DNA of 44,258 nt from Methylococcaceae bacterium (GTDB lineage Bacteria > Pseudomonadota > Gammaproteobacteria > Methylococcales > Methylomonadaceae). Under the pieces are notes generated by a model. It did not search any database. It had not been told where the DNA came from and saw only the letters and a list, made by a program, of their open reading frames with translations. Below, piece by piece: positions 18,455 to 28,131 of the stretch. The translations under genes and the position numbers were made by a program. The first letter of the stretch is position 1. Every line of letters begins with the position of its first letter. Where the stretch lies: positions 1 through 44,258 of the forward strand of contig DAOUSK010000005.1 of the NCBI GenBank assembly GCA_030627265.1, read 5' to 3'.

Positions 18455-19756
18455 TTATGCATAAAGACTGAGTAGGCCATTACTTGCAACAGCACGACCT
18501 AAGTTAATTTCATCAGCAAGACTATCACTTTCTGAATTATTTTCACCTAAATGATCTAGCTTACCCACATTTTCTTTATTATGCTCTTGTTGAGCATCTT
18601 CCATCGCTTGTCTTGCATTATTTTGCCCCTGTTGTTGCTGAGAAACGTTAACATCAGCTAAAGCAATTTGCTGTGCATTTAACATTTCACGTAACCTAGG
18701 TAAAGCTGATTCAACCGCATCACGTACTGTCGCATTATGCACATTAATAGCAATATTAGCCTGTTGCTCAGCATCCATTTTAATACTGATTGAAACAGGC
18801 CCTAAATTATTAGGGTTGATTCTAAGTTCTACACTAGAAACGCCCTTATTTTGCATCCAAATAATACGATCACTAAACTCTTGCTTCCATTCAGGATGAT
18901 TCAATGGCTTTGTCATAGCAGGCACTTCTTGCTTGCTTGCTTGCATCGATTCAACTTGTCTGTTTAAGCTTGCTAAATCAGCTACTATATTTTTGTTAGC
19001 TGAATTATCATTCCCTTGTAATTGTGTCGAAAGCGATAAATCAGGCAGCTTTGTTACCAGTTTATCTGAAGGTAAATCACTCGTTACTAACTCCGACCTA
19101 ATAGATGAATTTAAAGTGGATAACTTAAGTTCATTCTTTGCACCTAATTCTTTAGCAAGCTCTGAATAACCTTTATTTCCATTATCTATTTTCTCTGGTT
19201 TAAATAAAACCGAAGCTGCAACTTCAACCCTATCTGACAATGTTTTTGCTTGCTCAGCAACCGTAGAAATTTGATTCGTAGCTTTTTGTTTTTCAGCCGC
19301 ATTTAACAAAGCCTGCGTTGCCGTATTAAGACCAATATTCTCTGATTTGCTACCTAGTTGCTTATCTAATTGTGCTTGTGCATTTTGTAATGGAAAATGA
19401 TTATCTAGCAAATCAAGCTTTTCAGTATCACCTAATTGCGCAACTATATCCTTTAGCGCATCAATGGTTCCATCTAAATCAATATTTTCTGGTTTTATTT
19501 CTGAAAGTGAAAGCGGCAAAATATTATAATCTAAAGCGGAACTTTTCTGCCCTACTTGATCACTACCCTGTTCAGGCTCATTATGCGGTTCATTTTCAGT
19601 TTGGGCGTCATTTTGTATCGCATTAAGCTCTTCATTTAATGACTCAGAAAACGGTTCATCAGCACCAGAAGTTTCTACTTCTCTTTTACTTGGCTGTGCG
19701 GCATCATTCGCTTTCGGGTTTACTTTAGGGGCTGAATGTATAACTGTAACTGACAT
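18455..19756 (-). CDS. fliK: flagellar hook-length control protein
   Basis: C-terminal SSVELRINPNNLGPVSISIKMD domain; flagellar gene context. Confidence 0.85.
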   Translation of the reverse strand: MSVTVIHSAPKVNPKANDAAQPSKREVETSGADEPFSESLNEELNAIQNDAQTENEPHNEPEQGSDQVGQKSSALDYNILPLSLSEIKPENIDLDGTIDALKDIVAQLGDTEKLDLLDNHFPLQNAQAQLDKQLGSKSENIGLNTATQALLNAAEKQKATNQISTVAEQAKTLSDRVEVAASVLFKPEKIDNGNKGYSELAKELGAKNELKLSTLNSSIRSELVTSDLPSDKLVTKLPDLSLSTQLQGNDNSANKNIVADLASLNRQVESMQASKQEVPAMTKPLNHPEWKQEFSDRIIWMQNKGVSSVELRINPNNLGPVSISIKMDAEQQANIAINVHNATVRDAVESALPRLREMLNAQQIALADVNVSQQQQGQNNARQAMEDAQQEHNKENVGKLDHLGENNSESDSLADEINLGRAVASNGLLSLYA

Positions 19757-19797
19757 TTCCTTTTCCTCATTATAGAGTCATGTATCGCTTCTATAAT

Positions 19798-20250
19798 TTA
19801 ATAAGCAGCATTTGTGCCAGATCTTTTCTTTCTAGCCGTCCTTTCATCCATTTCTAGTTGCTCTTTTTTTTCTAGCTCTTTTTGCTCAGAAACTCTTGCC
19901 TTAAATTGAATTTTTTCAATGTTTTTAGTATTTAAATGCGCTTTTTCCCATTGCTTTTTTAACTCATTAACTTGATTAGCCATTTGTTCTAATGCTTGTT
20001 TTTCACCTGTAATGGCTTTATCCATTTTTTCAAGAAATGCTTTAAATTCAATCAACCGAAACACTGAAATTCCGTTTTCTAACTGCTCTGCATTTTTATC
20101 TAAGTAGTCTTTCCGGTAGTTTGTAAGATTATCTACTTGGCTTTCTTTTTGCTGTTTCTCAGTCTGCTTCAACCCTAACGCTTCTAAGTATTTTTTTTCT
20201 TCTCTTGCTTTTAAATCAATAATGACTTGTAATCGTTGCGATTTTTTCAT
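19798..20250 (-). CDS. fliJ: flagellar export chaperone
   Basis: coiled-coil 150-aa protein between fliI and fliK. Confidence 0.8.
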   Translation of the reverse strand: MKKSQRLQVIIDLKAREEKKYLEALGLKQTEKQQKESQVDNLTNYRKDYLDKNAEQLENGISVFRLIEFKAFLEKMDKAITGEKQALEQMANQVNELKKQWEKAHLNTKNIEKIQFKARVSEQKELEKKEQLEMDERTARKKRSGTNAAY

Positions 20251-20254
20251 TAGT

Positions 20255-21622
20255 TTAAGTACCTATTAATAATGCATCAAGTTCACTTAAACTACGACTA
20301 ATGTCAACAGCATCATTCATACCTTGCTGTAGAAAATCAAGTATGCTTTTATTTTTCATAATCGCTGCATCAATTCTTGAGTCACTCCCTGGCTGATAAG
20401 CGCCTACACTAATTAAGTCTTTATTTTGTTGATACAAAGAATATAAGCTTCTCAACTCTCGTGCTTTTAACATATGTTGCTCATCAACCACATCAGGCAT
20501 AACTCGGCTAATTGAAGCCTCTATATCAATCGCGGGAAAATGCCCAGATTCAGCTAAACTTCTTGATAAAACAATGTGCCCATCTAAAACGCCACGCGCA
20601 GAATCAGCAACAGGATCATTATTATCATCCCCTTCGGTTAATACAGTATAAAAAGCGGTAATTGAACCACCGCCCTCATCTCCATTACCTGCACGCTCAA
20701 CTAAAGCAGGTAATTTCGCAAAAACTGAAGGCGGGTAACCTTTTGTTGCAGGAGGTTCATCAATCGCTAAAGCGATTTCTCGATGCGCTTGTGCAAAACG
20801 CGTTAAGGAATCCATCAATAACAAAACGTCTAAACCTTGAGCCCTAAAATATTCTGCAATACTCGTTGCGAGCATTGCACCATGAACTCGCATTAAGGGA
20901 GGATCATCAGCTGGGGTTGCAACAACAACAGCTCGACTCATTCCTTCTTCACCAAGAATTTTTAGTACAAATTCGTTAACCTCTCTCCCTCTTTCACCAA
21001 TTAGCCCGACTACGACAACATCAGCACTGGTAAATTTTGTCATCATCCCTAATAAAACACTTTTACCGACCCCCGTTCCGGCAAATAACCCCATACGCTG
21101 ACCTCTGCCAACACTAAGTATTGAATTAATTGCACGCACGCCAACATCTAAAGTATCGCGTATCGGTTTACGTAAAAGCGGGTTAATAGACTCACCCGTT
21201 AATAATCGAGTCGCTTCAGTCTTTAAGGGTCCTTTGCTATCTAAGGCTTTTCCTGAACCATCTAGTACTCGACCTAACAAACCAAAGCCCACTTTGATCA
21301 AGCTATTTTTGCCTAATGGAATAACTCGACAACCAGGCTCTAACCCATGTGGGTTTCCTGTCGGCATCAAAAAAATACGCTCTCCAGAAAAGCCAACAAC
21401 TTCAGCTTCTATAAATAAACCTTTTTTAGTTTCAATTTTGCACAGCGACCCGATAGAGGCGCGACAGCCGACAGCTTCTAAGGTCAAGCCAACCATTCGA
21501 GATAACCGCCCTTCAATGACTATTTCTTGCTCTATTGCTGCTCGGTTTATATAGGGTGAAAGCCGTGTAAGCCATTGCTTTTTTCGCTGCACATTCGGAA
21601 TAGTAGCATCACTATCACTCAC
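20255..21622 (-). CDS. fliI: flagellum-specific ATP synthase
   Basis: GLFAGTGVGKSVLLGMM Walker A, GLIGERGREV. Confidence 0.97.
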   Translation of the reverse strand: MSDSDATIPNVQRKKQWLTRLSPYINRAAIEQEIVIEGRLSRMVGLTLEAVGCRASIGSLCKIETKKGLFIEAEVVGFSGERIFLMPTGNPHGLEPGCRVIPLGKNSLIKVGFGLLGRVLDGSGKALDSKGPLKTEATRLLTGESINPLLRKPIRDTLDVGVRAINSILSVGRGQRMGLFAGTGVGKSVLLGMMTKFTSADVVVVGLIGERGREVNEFVLKILGEEGMSRAVVVATPADDPPLMRVHGAMLATSIAEYFRAQGLDVLLLMDSLTRFAQAHREIALAIDEPPATKGYPPSVFAKLPALVERAGNGDEGGGSITAFYTVLTEGDDNNDPVADSARGVLDGHIVLSRSLAESGHFPAIDIEASISRVMPDVVDEQHMLKARELRSLYSLYQQNKDLISVGAYQPGSDSRIDAAIMKNKSILDFLQQGMNDAVDISRSLSELDALLIGT

Positions 21623-22335
21623 TCAGGATCTTCCACTGAATCTTGATCTAAGATGAATGCAGCCATTTCAGAGATTCTAGTCTCAATCGTTTGATCAATT
21701 TGGGAAATATCTGCCTTTACTAAACACCCCCCTCGAGTAATTGAAGCATCCTCAATTAATCTCCACTGCTCAAGATCTTCTTCTTTAACAAATCCTTCTT
21801 TAACTATTTCTGCATCTTCTGGATGCAAGCTAATGGATACTTTGTTATTAGCGACAGGTAATACATTAAGCGTTTTTTTGACTACTTCGAGGATTTTTTC
21901 AGGCGATTGTTTTAACTCGCCATTAATGACTTGTTTTGCAATTAATAGACTTAATTGTACAAGTGACTTCTCTACTTCTTCATCTATATATTCAAAAGGT
22001 TCGCTTAAAGATTTTAGTAGCTCAGTGAATTTTTCTGCTCTCTCTTCAAGTAAATGTTTTCCTTCTGTATGCCCTAATTTTTTTCCTTCTTCAAAGCCTA
22101 GTTTTTTCCCTTTTTCAAAGCCTAGTTTTTCACCTTTTACATAGGCTTCTTGATACGCTTGTTTCTGTACCACATCAATATCTTTTGCGGTTAAAACAGT
22201 CGACTCAGCTTCCTCTAAAGTAATATCCTCAGATGTTCCAACCGAGACATCTGGCACATCCCATAGACTTAAAGTACCCAGTTCATCGTCAGAAAAAACA
22301 CTAGAGGATCTTTTAGACGAGCTCATCTCCTCCAC
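21619..22335 (-). CDS. fliH: flagellar assembly protein FliH
   Basis: position in the operon and N-terminal GxxxG repeat tract. Confidence 0.88.
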   Translation of the reverse strand: MEEMSSSKRSSSVFSDDELGTLSLWDVPDVSVGTSEDITLEEAESTVLTAKDIDVVQKQAYQEAYVKGEKLGFEKGKKLGFEEGKKLGHTEGKHLLEERAEKFTELLKSLSEPFEYIDEEVEKSLVQLSLLIAKQVINGELKQSPEKILEVVKKTLNVLPVANNKVSISLHPEDAEIVKEGFVKEEDLEQWRLIEDASITRGGCLVKADISQIDQTIETRISEMAAFILDQDSVEDPE

Positions 22336-23323
22336 CTCCGCCGCCTAACATAATTTCTCCAGCATCCGCTAATTTTCTAGCAACCGCTAAAATATCTTTT
22401 TGTGCTTGTTCAACATCACTTAATTTAGTTGGTGGAGCAGCCTCTAAATCATCCCTTAACATTTCTGCTGCTCTGCTAGACATATTGCTAAAAACCTTTT
22501 CTTTTAGCGCATCTTCTACACCACGCAGGGCAAGTAGTAGTTGATCAGTAGAAATCTCACGTAAAATAACTTGGATCCCACGATCATCAACGTCAACAAG
22601 ATCTGCAAAAACAAACATTTTTTCTTGTATTTTATCACTAAGCTCAGTGTCTATCTCACCTACCTCAGTCATGACAGATTCACTCACTGAACCTTCTAAA
22701 AAGTTCAAGATATTGGCAGCTGCATCAATTCCTCCAATAGCTGATGCTTGAACATTATCGCTTCCAGTGAGTTGTTTTTCCATAATACTATCAAGCTCTT
22801 TTAATGCCGCTGGCTGCACGCCATCAAGTGTTGCTATACGCATTAAAATATCAGAGCGCATATTTGCGGGTAGTAGCCCTAAAACCTCCGCAGATTGATC
22901 AGCATCTAATAAAGATAAAATGATAGTAATAATCTGTGGATGCTCTAAACGAATTAAATCTGCCACAGCACGAGCATCCATCCATCTTAACTGCTCTATT
23001 CCTTTGCTATTTTTTCCTAGTAAAATTCGGTCAATTAAACCACCCGCTTTCTCTTCACCTAAAGCGCTAGTCAGCATATCCCGAATATAATCATCCGAAT
23101 CCAAACCCACTGCCGTTTGCATTTTTATGGTCACAATAAATTCTTCGAGAACTGAATCCATCATCTCACCAGAAATATTGCTTAAATTAGCCATTGTCGC
23201 GCCAATGATCTGGACCTCTTTAGGCCCTAAGTTTTTTAATACGCTGGCTGCCTTATCTTGTCCCATTGCTAGCAGTAATAGCGATGCTTTTTCCGTTTGC
23301 GTATATTCCTCACTATTTGACAT
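22313..23323 (-). CDS. fliG: flagellar motor switch protein
   Basis: TEKASLLLLAMGQDKAASVLKNLGPKEV, EHPQIITIILSLL. Confidence 0.96.
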   Translation of the reverse strand: MSNSEEYTQTEKASLLLLAMGQDKAASVLKNLGPKEVQIIGATMANLSNISGEMMDSVLEEFIVTIKMQTAVGLDSDDYIRDMLTSALGEEKAGGLIDRILLGKNSKGIEQLRWMDARAVADLIRLEHPQIITIILSLLDADQSAEVLGLLPANMRSDILMRIATLDGVQPAALKELDSIMEKQLTGSDNVQASAIGGIDAAANILNFLEGSVSESVMTEVGEIDTELSDKIQEKMFVFADLVDVDDRGIQVILREISTDQLLLALRGVEDALKEKVFSNMSSRAAEMLRDDLEAAPPTKLSDVEQAQKDILAVARKLADAGEIMLGGGGGGDELV

Positions 23324-25043
23324 CAGAACTCACCCACGTTTTGATTACTTGAGCCACTAATTTAGGGTCATCATCTACCAATTTTTGTACATACTCTAAG
23401 CGTTTTTCATAACTTTGAGGAGACTCTAACAACAGTAAATCTTCTCCATCTGCACCAACATTAGATTGGCTATCACCTTTAATAGCAATGGCATTCCCAT
23501 CGCCATCATACCTAACTGCAATAGGTGCGCCATTTTCATCTTTAATTTCTAAAGGCTTATCTTTAGCAACTAAGCCTCGCATAGTAGGGCGCAAAACACC
23601 GAAAATAATAAATAATACAACTAAAACTGCGGCGACTTGTTTTAATAGATCAAGAAGCCACGATTGTTCCCACAAAGGAATTTCTGGCAAAATTTCCAAC
23701 TCATCAGGGGTCCTGAAGGCAATATTAGTTAGCGTCACTATATCGCCACGCCGCATATCATAACCAATTGACTGCTTAACTAAATCTGTAAATCGATTTA
23801 AGTTCTCTTGTGAAAATGGTAAATAATTAACATTACCTGTATTAGAAAATAGTTTTTGGTTATCTATCACGACTGCAACTGATAAACGCCTAATAACACC
23901 CGTCGCTAATTTAGTATGGGTAATGGTTTTATCTAGTTCAAAATTTCGTGTTGCTGTTTTACTGATAGATCCTGACCTTCCCCCGTCGCTTGCTTCATCT
24001 CCTTCTGCCTCACCTGTCGCGACTTCGGGAGCAATTCCAGCTGGTGGAGGCTGATTAGATAAAGCACCTGGCACACCTTGTAAAGCCGACGAAGAATTTT
24101 GATCCTCCGTTGTTTGCTCACTTCTTAAAGCAGGTAAATCAGGATTAAACATTTCCTGGGTTTTTTCTGTGACAGTAAAATCAACATCAGCAGAGACCTG
24201 AACGCGCATACCATTTTGCCCAACAATGGGCATCAGGATATTTTCTATACGTGTCATAAGGTGCTCTTCTAGCTCATTCTTGTAATCAAATTGTTTCGTC
24301 GTTAAAGAAAGCTCGGAATTCGCATCTTTAGAATTTAGTAAGCGCCCAGTCTGGTCAACAACGGTTACCTGCGATGCTTCCATTAACGGCACACTAGAAG
24401 CAACCAAATAAATAATGGCTTCAATCTGACCTTTGTCTAAACTACGCCCGCGGTATAAATCAAGAATAACAGAAGCACTCGGTTTTTTTTGCTTGCGTAC
24501 AAAAACGGACTGCTTGGGTAGTGCTAAAAGAACTCTCGCTTTTTTAACGTTTTGAATACTACTGATGGTACGGGAGATTTCCCCTTCTAAAGCACGTTGA
24601 AATCGCTTTAATTCTACATTTTTACTGGTCGTAAAACTGGTTTCTTTATCCAGTAATTCATAGCCTAAACTACTACTTCTTGGTAAGCCTTGTGCAGCTA
24701 ACTTTAATTTAATCTCTCTAACTGCCCCAGCCTTGACCATAATGGCACCAGAACGCTCATCAATTTTATATGCAAGCTCTAATTGCCCTAAAACCTCCAA
24801 AACTTCTGCTGCATCTTGCTCGGCTAAACTCGGAAATAAAAGGTCGTACGAAGGAGATTGCGACCATAAAACAACGGCAACACCAACTGCAACGCTAAAT
24901 GCTAAACCTAGCATTAAGCCAACTTGTTTTACAATACTTAGATCAGAAACCCCTTTAATTGCAGGGTGTACAATAGGAGGCTGTCCTGTTTCGCTAGGCA
25001 ATCCTGCCTCAGCTAAACTACGGCTTGCTTCTTGCTCACTCAT
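23313..25043 (-). CDS. fliF: flagellar MS-ring protein
   Basis: LPRSSSLGYELLDKETSFTTSKNVELKRFQRALEGEISRTI. Confidence 0.96.
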   Translation of the reverse strand: MSEQEASRSLAEAGLPSETGQPPIVHPAIKGVSDLSIVKQVGLMLGLAFSVAVGVAVVLWSQSPSYDLLFPSLAEQDAAEVLEVLGQLELAYKIDERSGAIMVKAGAVREIKLKLAAQGLPRSSSLGYELLDKETSFTTSKNVELKRFQRALEGEISRTISSIQNVKKARVLLALPKQSVFVRKQKKPSASVILDLYRGRSLDKGQIEAIIYLVASSVPLMEASQVTVVDQTGRLLNSKDANSELSLTTKQFDYKNELEEHLMTRIENILMPIVGQNGMRVQVSADVDFTVTEKTQEMFNPDLPALRSEQTTEDQNSSSALQGVPGALSNQPPPAGIAPEVATGEAEGDEASDGGRSGSISKTATRNFELDKTITHTKLATGVIRRLSVAVVIDNQKLFSNTGNVNYLPFSQENLNRFTDLVKQSIGYDMRRGDIVTLTNIAFRTPDELEILPEIPLWEQSWLLDLLKQVAAVLVVLFIIFGVLRPTMRGLVAKDKPLEIKDENGAPIAVRYDGDGNAIAIKGDSQSNVGADGEDLLLLESPQSYEKRLEYVQKLVDDDPKLVAQVIKTWVSSDVK

Positions 25044-25062
25044 TATTTTCTATTAGCCGCTG

Positions 25063-25377
25063 TTACAGTGGCATATTCATAACTTCTTTGTAGGCATCGG
25101 ATAATTTATTCCGCACCTCTACCATTGCCTGAAAAGAAACACCTGCTTTTTGTACCGAAACCATTACTTCAGCCAAACTTGCATCTGATGTGCCTTTTTC
25201 AAAATCTGTTGTCATTTTTTGCGCTGTTTTTTGGGTTTTATTAACACTATCTATTGAATCCTTTAATAGTGAAGCAAAGTCCTCACCTGATGTTGCAACA
25301 GGTTTCGGCTTATTAGTCGCCTCTACAGACATTGCCCGCATCTGTGCTAGTACTTGATTTACGTTAACGTCACTCAT
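25063..25377 (-). CDS. fliE: flagellar hook-basal body protein
   Basis: FASLLKDSIDSVNKTQ...SLAEVMVSVQKAGVSFQAMVEVRNKLSDAYKEVMNMPL. Confidence 0.95.
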   Translation of the reverse strand: MSDVNVNQVLAQMRAMSVEATNKPKPVATSGEDFASLLKDSIDSVNKTQKTAQKMTTDFEKGTSDASLAEVMVSVQKAGVSFQAMVEVRNKLSDAYKEVMNMPL

Positions 25378-25451
25378 GGTCTTATCTCAGTTAATTTTCG
25401 ATTAAGTATCAAAAATCTAATCATCTCTAATTGTTATTTAAAGAAATACTA

Positions 25452-25468
25452 TACATTTTTCAAGCCAA
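25452..25468 (-). promoter_or_regulatory. candidate sigma-54 promoter upstream of fliE
   Basis: minus strand TTGGCTTGAAAAATGTA matches the GG/G -24/-12 spacing; GT instead of GC at -12. Confidence 0.35.
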
Positions 25469-25485
25469 AAAATTAAAGACATAGT

Positions 25486-26862
25486 TTAACATGGAATTAG
25501 CACCCCTTCGTCTTTCATTCGCGCTATTTTATAGCGTAAAGTCCTTGGGCTGATACCTAATTTTTCTGCCGTTAATTTACGGCTCCCATTCAACTCTAAT
25601 AAAGTATTTAAAATTATTTTTTCTTCTGCCGAACGTAAGCCACTGCCTAAGCTTAGGGCTGCATCAGCTGTTTCTTCTGGGCTGTGAATCCCTTTAGCCA
25701 TTATTTTATCAGTTGCCGCGCCACTATTAGCAATAATTTCAGAACCTTCAAAAATCAATTGCTCTTCTGAAATCGTCTGTTCAACTTGTAAAATGAGCGC
25801 TCGCTGAATAACATTCTCTAATTCACGCACATTTCCAGGCCAATGGTAATCAACAAGGCGCTGCCCTGCTTTCTGCGTTAATAGAGGAATATTATTGCCA
25901 GTTGATACATATTTCTTAAGTAATTCATTTGCCAGTGGCAAAATATCCGCTTTTCTCTCTTTGAGAGTCGGTATTAAAAGAGGAAAAACATTGAGTCGAT
26001 AATATAAATCCTCACGAAATCCCCCTTCTTGTACACATTCTTTTAAACGCCGGTTTGTTGTCGCCAAAATTCTGACTTTTAATTTTATTTTTCGCTGACT
26101 ACCAAGCCGTTCAACTTCTTTTTCCTGAATAACTCGCAATAACTTCGCTTGTAAATTAACATCCATTTCAGAAATTTCATCTAATAACAAAGTCCCGCCT
26201 TGTGCCATTTCAAATTTACCGGGTACTGCTTGCGTAGCGCCCGTAAAGGCACCTTTCTCATAACCAAACAATATTGATTCCAGCATAGTCTCAGGAATAG
26301 CAGCACAATTAATTGCAACGAACGGCCCTTCTTTAAAAGGAGAGTTTTGGTGGATATATTGCGCTAAAACCTCCTTACCTGATCCACTTGCCCCTTGAAT
26401 AAGTACCGATACATCCGTTTGCGCTACTTTATTCGCCAGAGCATAAAGCTTTTTCATGGAATCATCAGCGAGAACCGCCTTATCACTATCGACACGTCTA
26501 TTAGCAAGTAAATAAACCACCTTCAGTACCAACTCATTCGCATCAAAAGGCTTGACTAAATAATCAGCAGCCCCCGCATGAATTGCATCAACAGCCTTGG
26601 GAACGGTGCCATAAGCAGTCATCAAAAGGACAGGTATATCAGCATATTCACGCTGAATTTGATGCAATAATTGAATACCATCCATAACCGGCATTTGCAC
26701 ATCACTAACAACAAGTTTTACATTATGTTTTGCTAACTTAATTAAAGCATCCGTACCATTTGTTGCAGAAATAATTTGATAACCTTCTAACTCCAATGTA
26801 TCGCATAGAGCCTCACATAGGGCCTCATCATCTTCAACAATTAAAACATCATAAGCTTTCAT
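25486..26862 (-). CDS. flrC: sigma-54-dependent flagellar response regulator (FleR/FlrC-like)
   Basis: REC + AAA+ with GAFTGA + Fis-type HTH. Confidence 0.9.
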   Translation of the reverse strand: MKAYDVLIVEDDEALCEALCDTLELEGYQIISATNGTDALIKLAKHNVKLVVSDVQMPVMDGIQLLHQIQREYADIPVLLMTAYGTVPKAVDAIHAGAADYLVKPFDANELVLKVVYLLANRRVDSDKAVLADDSMKKLYALANKVAQTDVSVLIQGASGSGKEVLAQYIHQNSPFKEGPFVAINCAAIPETMLESILFGYEKGAFTGATQAVPGKFEMAQGGTLLLDEISEMDVNLQAKLLRVIQEKEVERLGSQRKIKLKVRILATTNRRLKECVQEGGFREDLYYRLNVFPLLIPTLKERKADILPLANELLKKYVSTGNNIPLLTQKAGQRLVDYHWPGNVRELENVIQRALILQVEQTISEEQLIFEGSEIIANSGAATDKIMAKGIHSPEETADAALSLGSGLRSAEEKIILNTLLELNGSRKLTAEKLGISPRTLRYKIARMKDEGVLIPC

Positions 26863-28055
26863 TCAGACTTCTCACTGGATAAGTTTGCTGCAAAATTTTG
26901 CTCGATACATTTTAATTGCAGCGTAAATTCGGTTCCTGCTCCTAGTTCGGAGGCACAAAATATTTTTCCTCCATGCGCTTTAACGACACTATCAACAACC
27001 GCTAAACCTAAACCCGTTCCTGCCGTTCGCGTGGTGAAAAAAGGTTCAAAAATTCGTTTTAATTGCTGCTCATCCATTCCTATACCTGAATCCCTTATCT
27101 TTATTTCTATTTGCTGCTTATCAGTCTGTGCAACGATACATTCGATATGCCCTTCTTCAGGAATCGCCTCTAGCCCATTATTAATCAGATTCATAATAGC
27201 ACCATGCAAAGCATCAATATTGCCATCCATCCTATCAATGGGACAATTATTTTCTATATGAAACTGAACCTTTCCGGCGGATAAGGTATCCAACATCGAC
27301 ACATTAAGCTGATTAATTAAATCCTGTAAAGAAAAAACTTCCATTGCTAAACGACCTTCTTTAGCAAACACCAACATGTCATTTACTTGACGTTCCAAAT
27401 AATGCAGTCGCTCTAATATTCTTTTTGAAAAGCGCTGTCGTTTTTCTTCTGTAACGGCGGGATGGCTAAGCTGTGAAGCATATAAAATAGCTGTTGATAA
27501 AGGTGTTCTTACTTGATGCGCCATACTAGCAACCATCTCCCCCATCGCAGACAGGTGCTTTTTTTGATTTAAGCTTTCTTGCAAGGCATTCATTTCACTC
27601 ACATCACTTAATACGATCACTTGCTCTTTTGTCTCAGGCAAGGAGCTACTAATAATATTAACGCGCAAGCCATTTAATAGCTGCCGCTCCAAAGGATTAT
27701 CCAACACGGATAGCAATCGCAATTGCGCCAGCTCTTCCCACTGCTGCCCAACCAAAGAATCGCCTAAAAAGTTATTAGCCTGTGCATTGCAGTCAACAAT
27801 TTCTCCCTGAACATCCAAGATTACAATTGCTGCTGGCAAAGCGCCCAATAATTGCTGCAATCTTGCGGCTAAAGCTTCTTTTTCATCCAGTGTTTTTAAC
27901 CGTTCTGAGCGCGCTGCAGCAAGCTCTTGATGCAGTTTCTCAACCTGCTCTTCCAAGCCTTGATAGGAATTCGTTAAATCTTCTGATAATTGGTTAAATG
28001 CACGAAAAGCATCGGTTAATTGCTCGGCATTAAGTGACTTTTTTGTTTCATTCAT
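26859..28055 (-). CDS. flrB: flagellar sensor histidine kinase (FleS/FlrB-like, no TM segment)
   Basis: PAS, MAHQVRTPLSTAILYASQL H-box, GTGLGLAVV; overlaps flrC. Confidence 0.9.
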   Translation of the reverse strand: MNETKKSLNAEQLTDAFRAFNQLSEDLTNSYQGLEEQVEKLHQELAAARSERLKTLDEKEALAARLQQLLGALPAAIVILDVQGEIVDCNAQANNFLGDSLVGQQWEELAQLRLLSVLDNPLERQLLNGLRVNIISSSLPETKEQVIVLSDVSEMNALQESLNQKKHLSAMGEMVASMAHQVRTPLSTAILYASQLSHPAVTEEKRQRFSKRILERLHYLERQVNDMLVFAKEGRLAMEVFSLQDLINQLNVSMLDTLSAGKVQFHIENNCPIDRMDGNIDALHGAIMNLINNGLEAIPEEGHIECIVAQTDKQQIEIKIRDSGIGMDEQQLKRIFEPFFTTRTAGTGLGLAVVDSVVKAHGGKIFCASELGAGTEFTLQLKCIEQNFAANLSSEKSE

Positions 28056-28131
28056 ACTAGATAAAATTCATTATTGAATGCGCGTTGATCATATTGACTC
28101 AGGCTAAGCTCTTAGTTAATTGCATTTAAAA

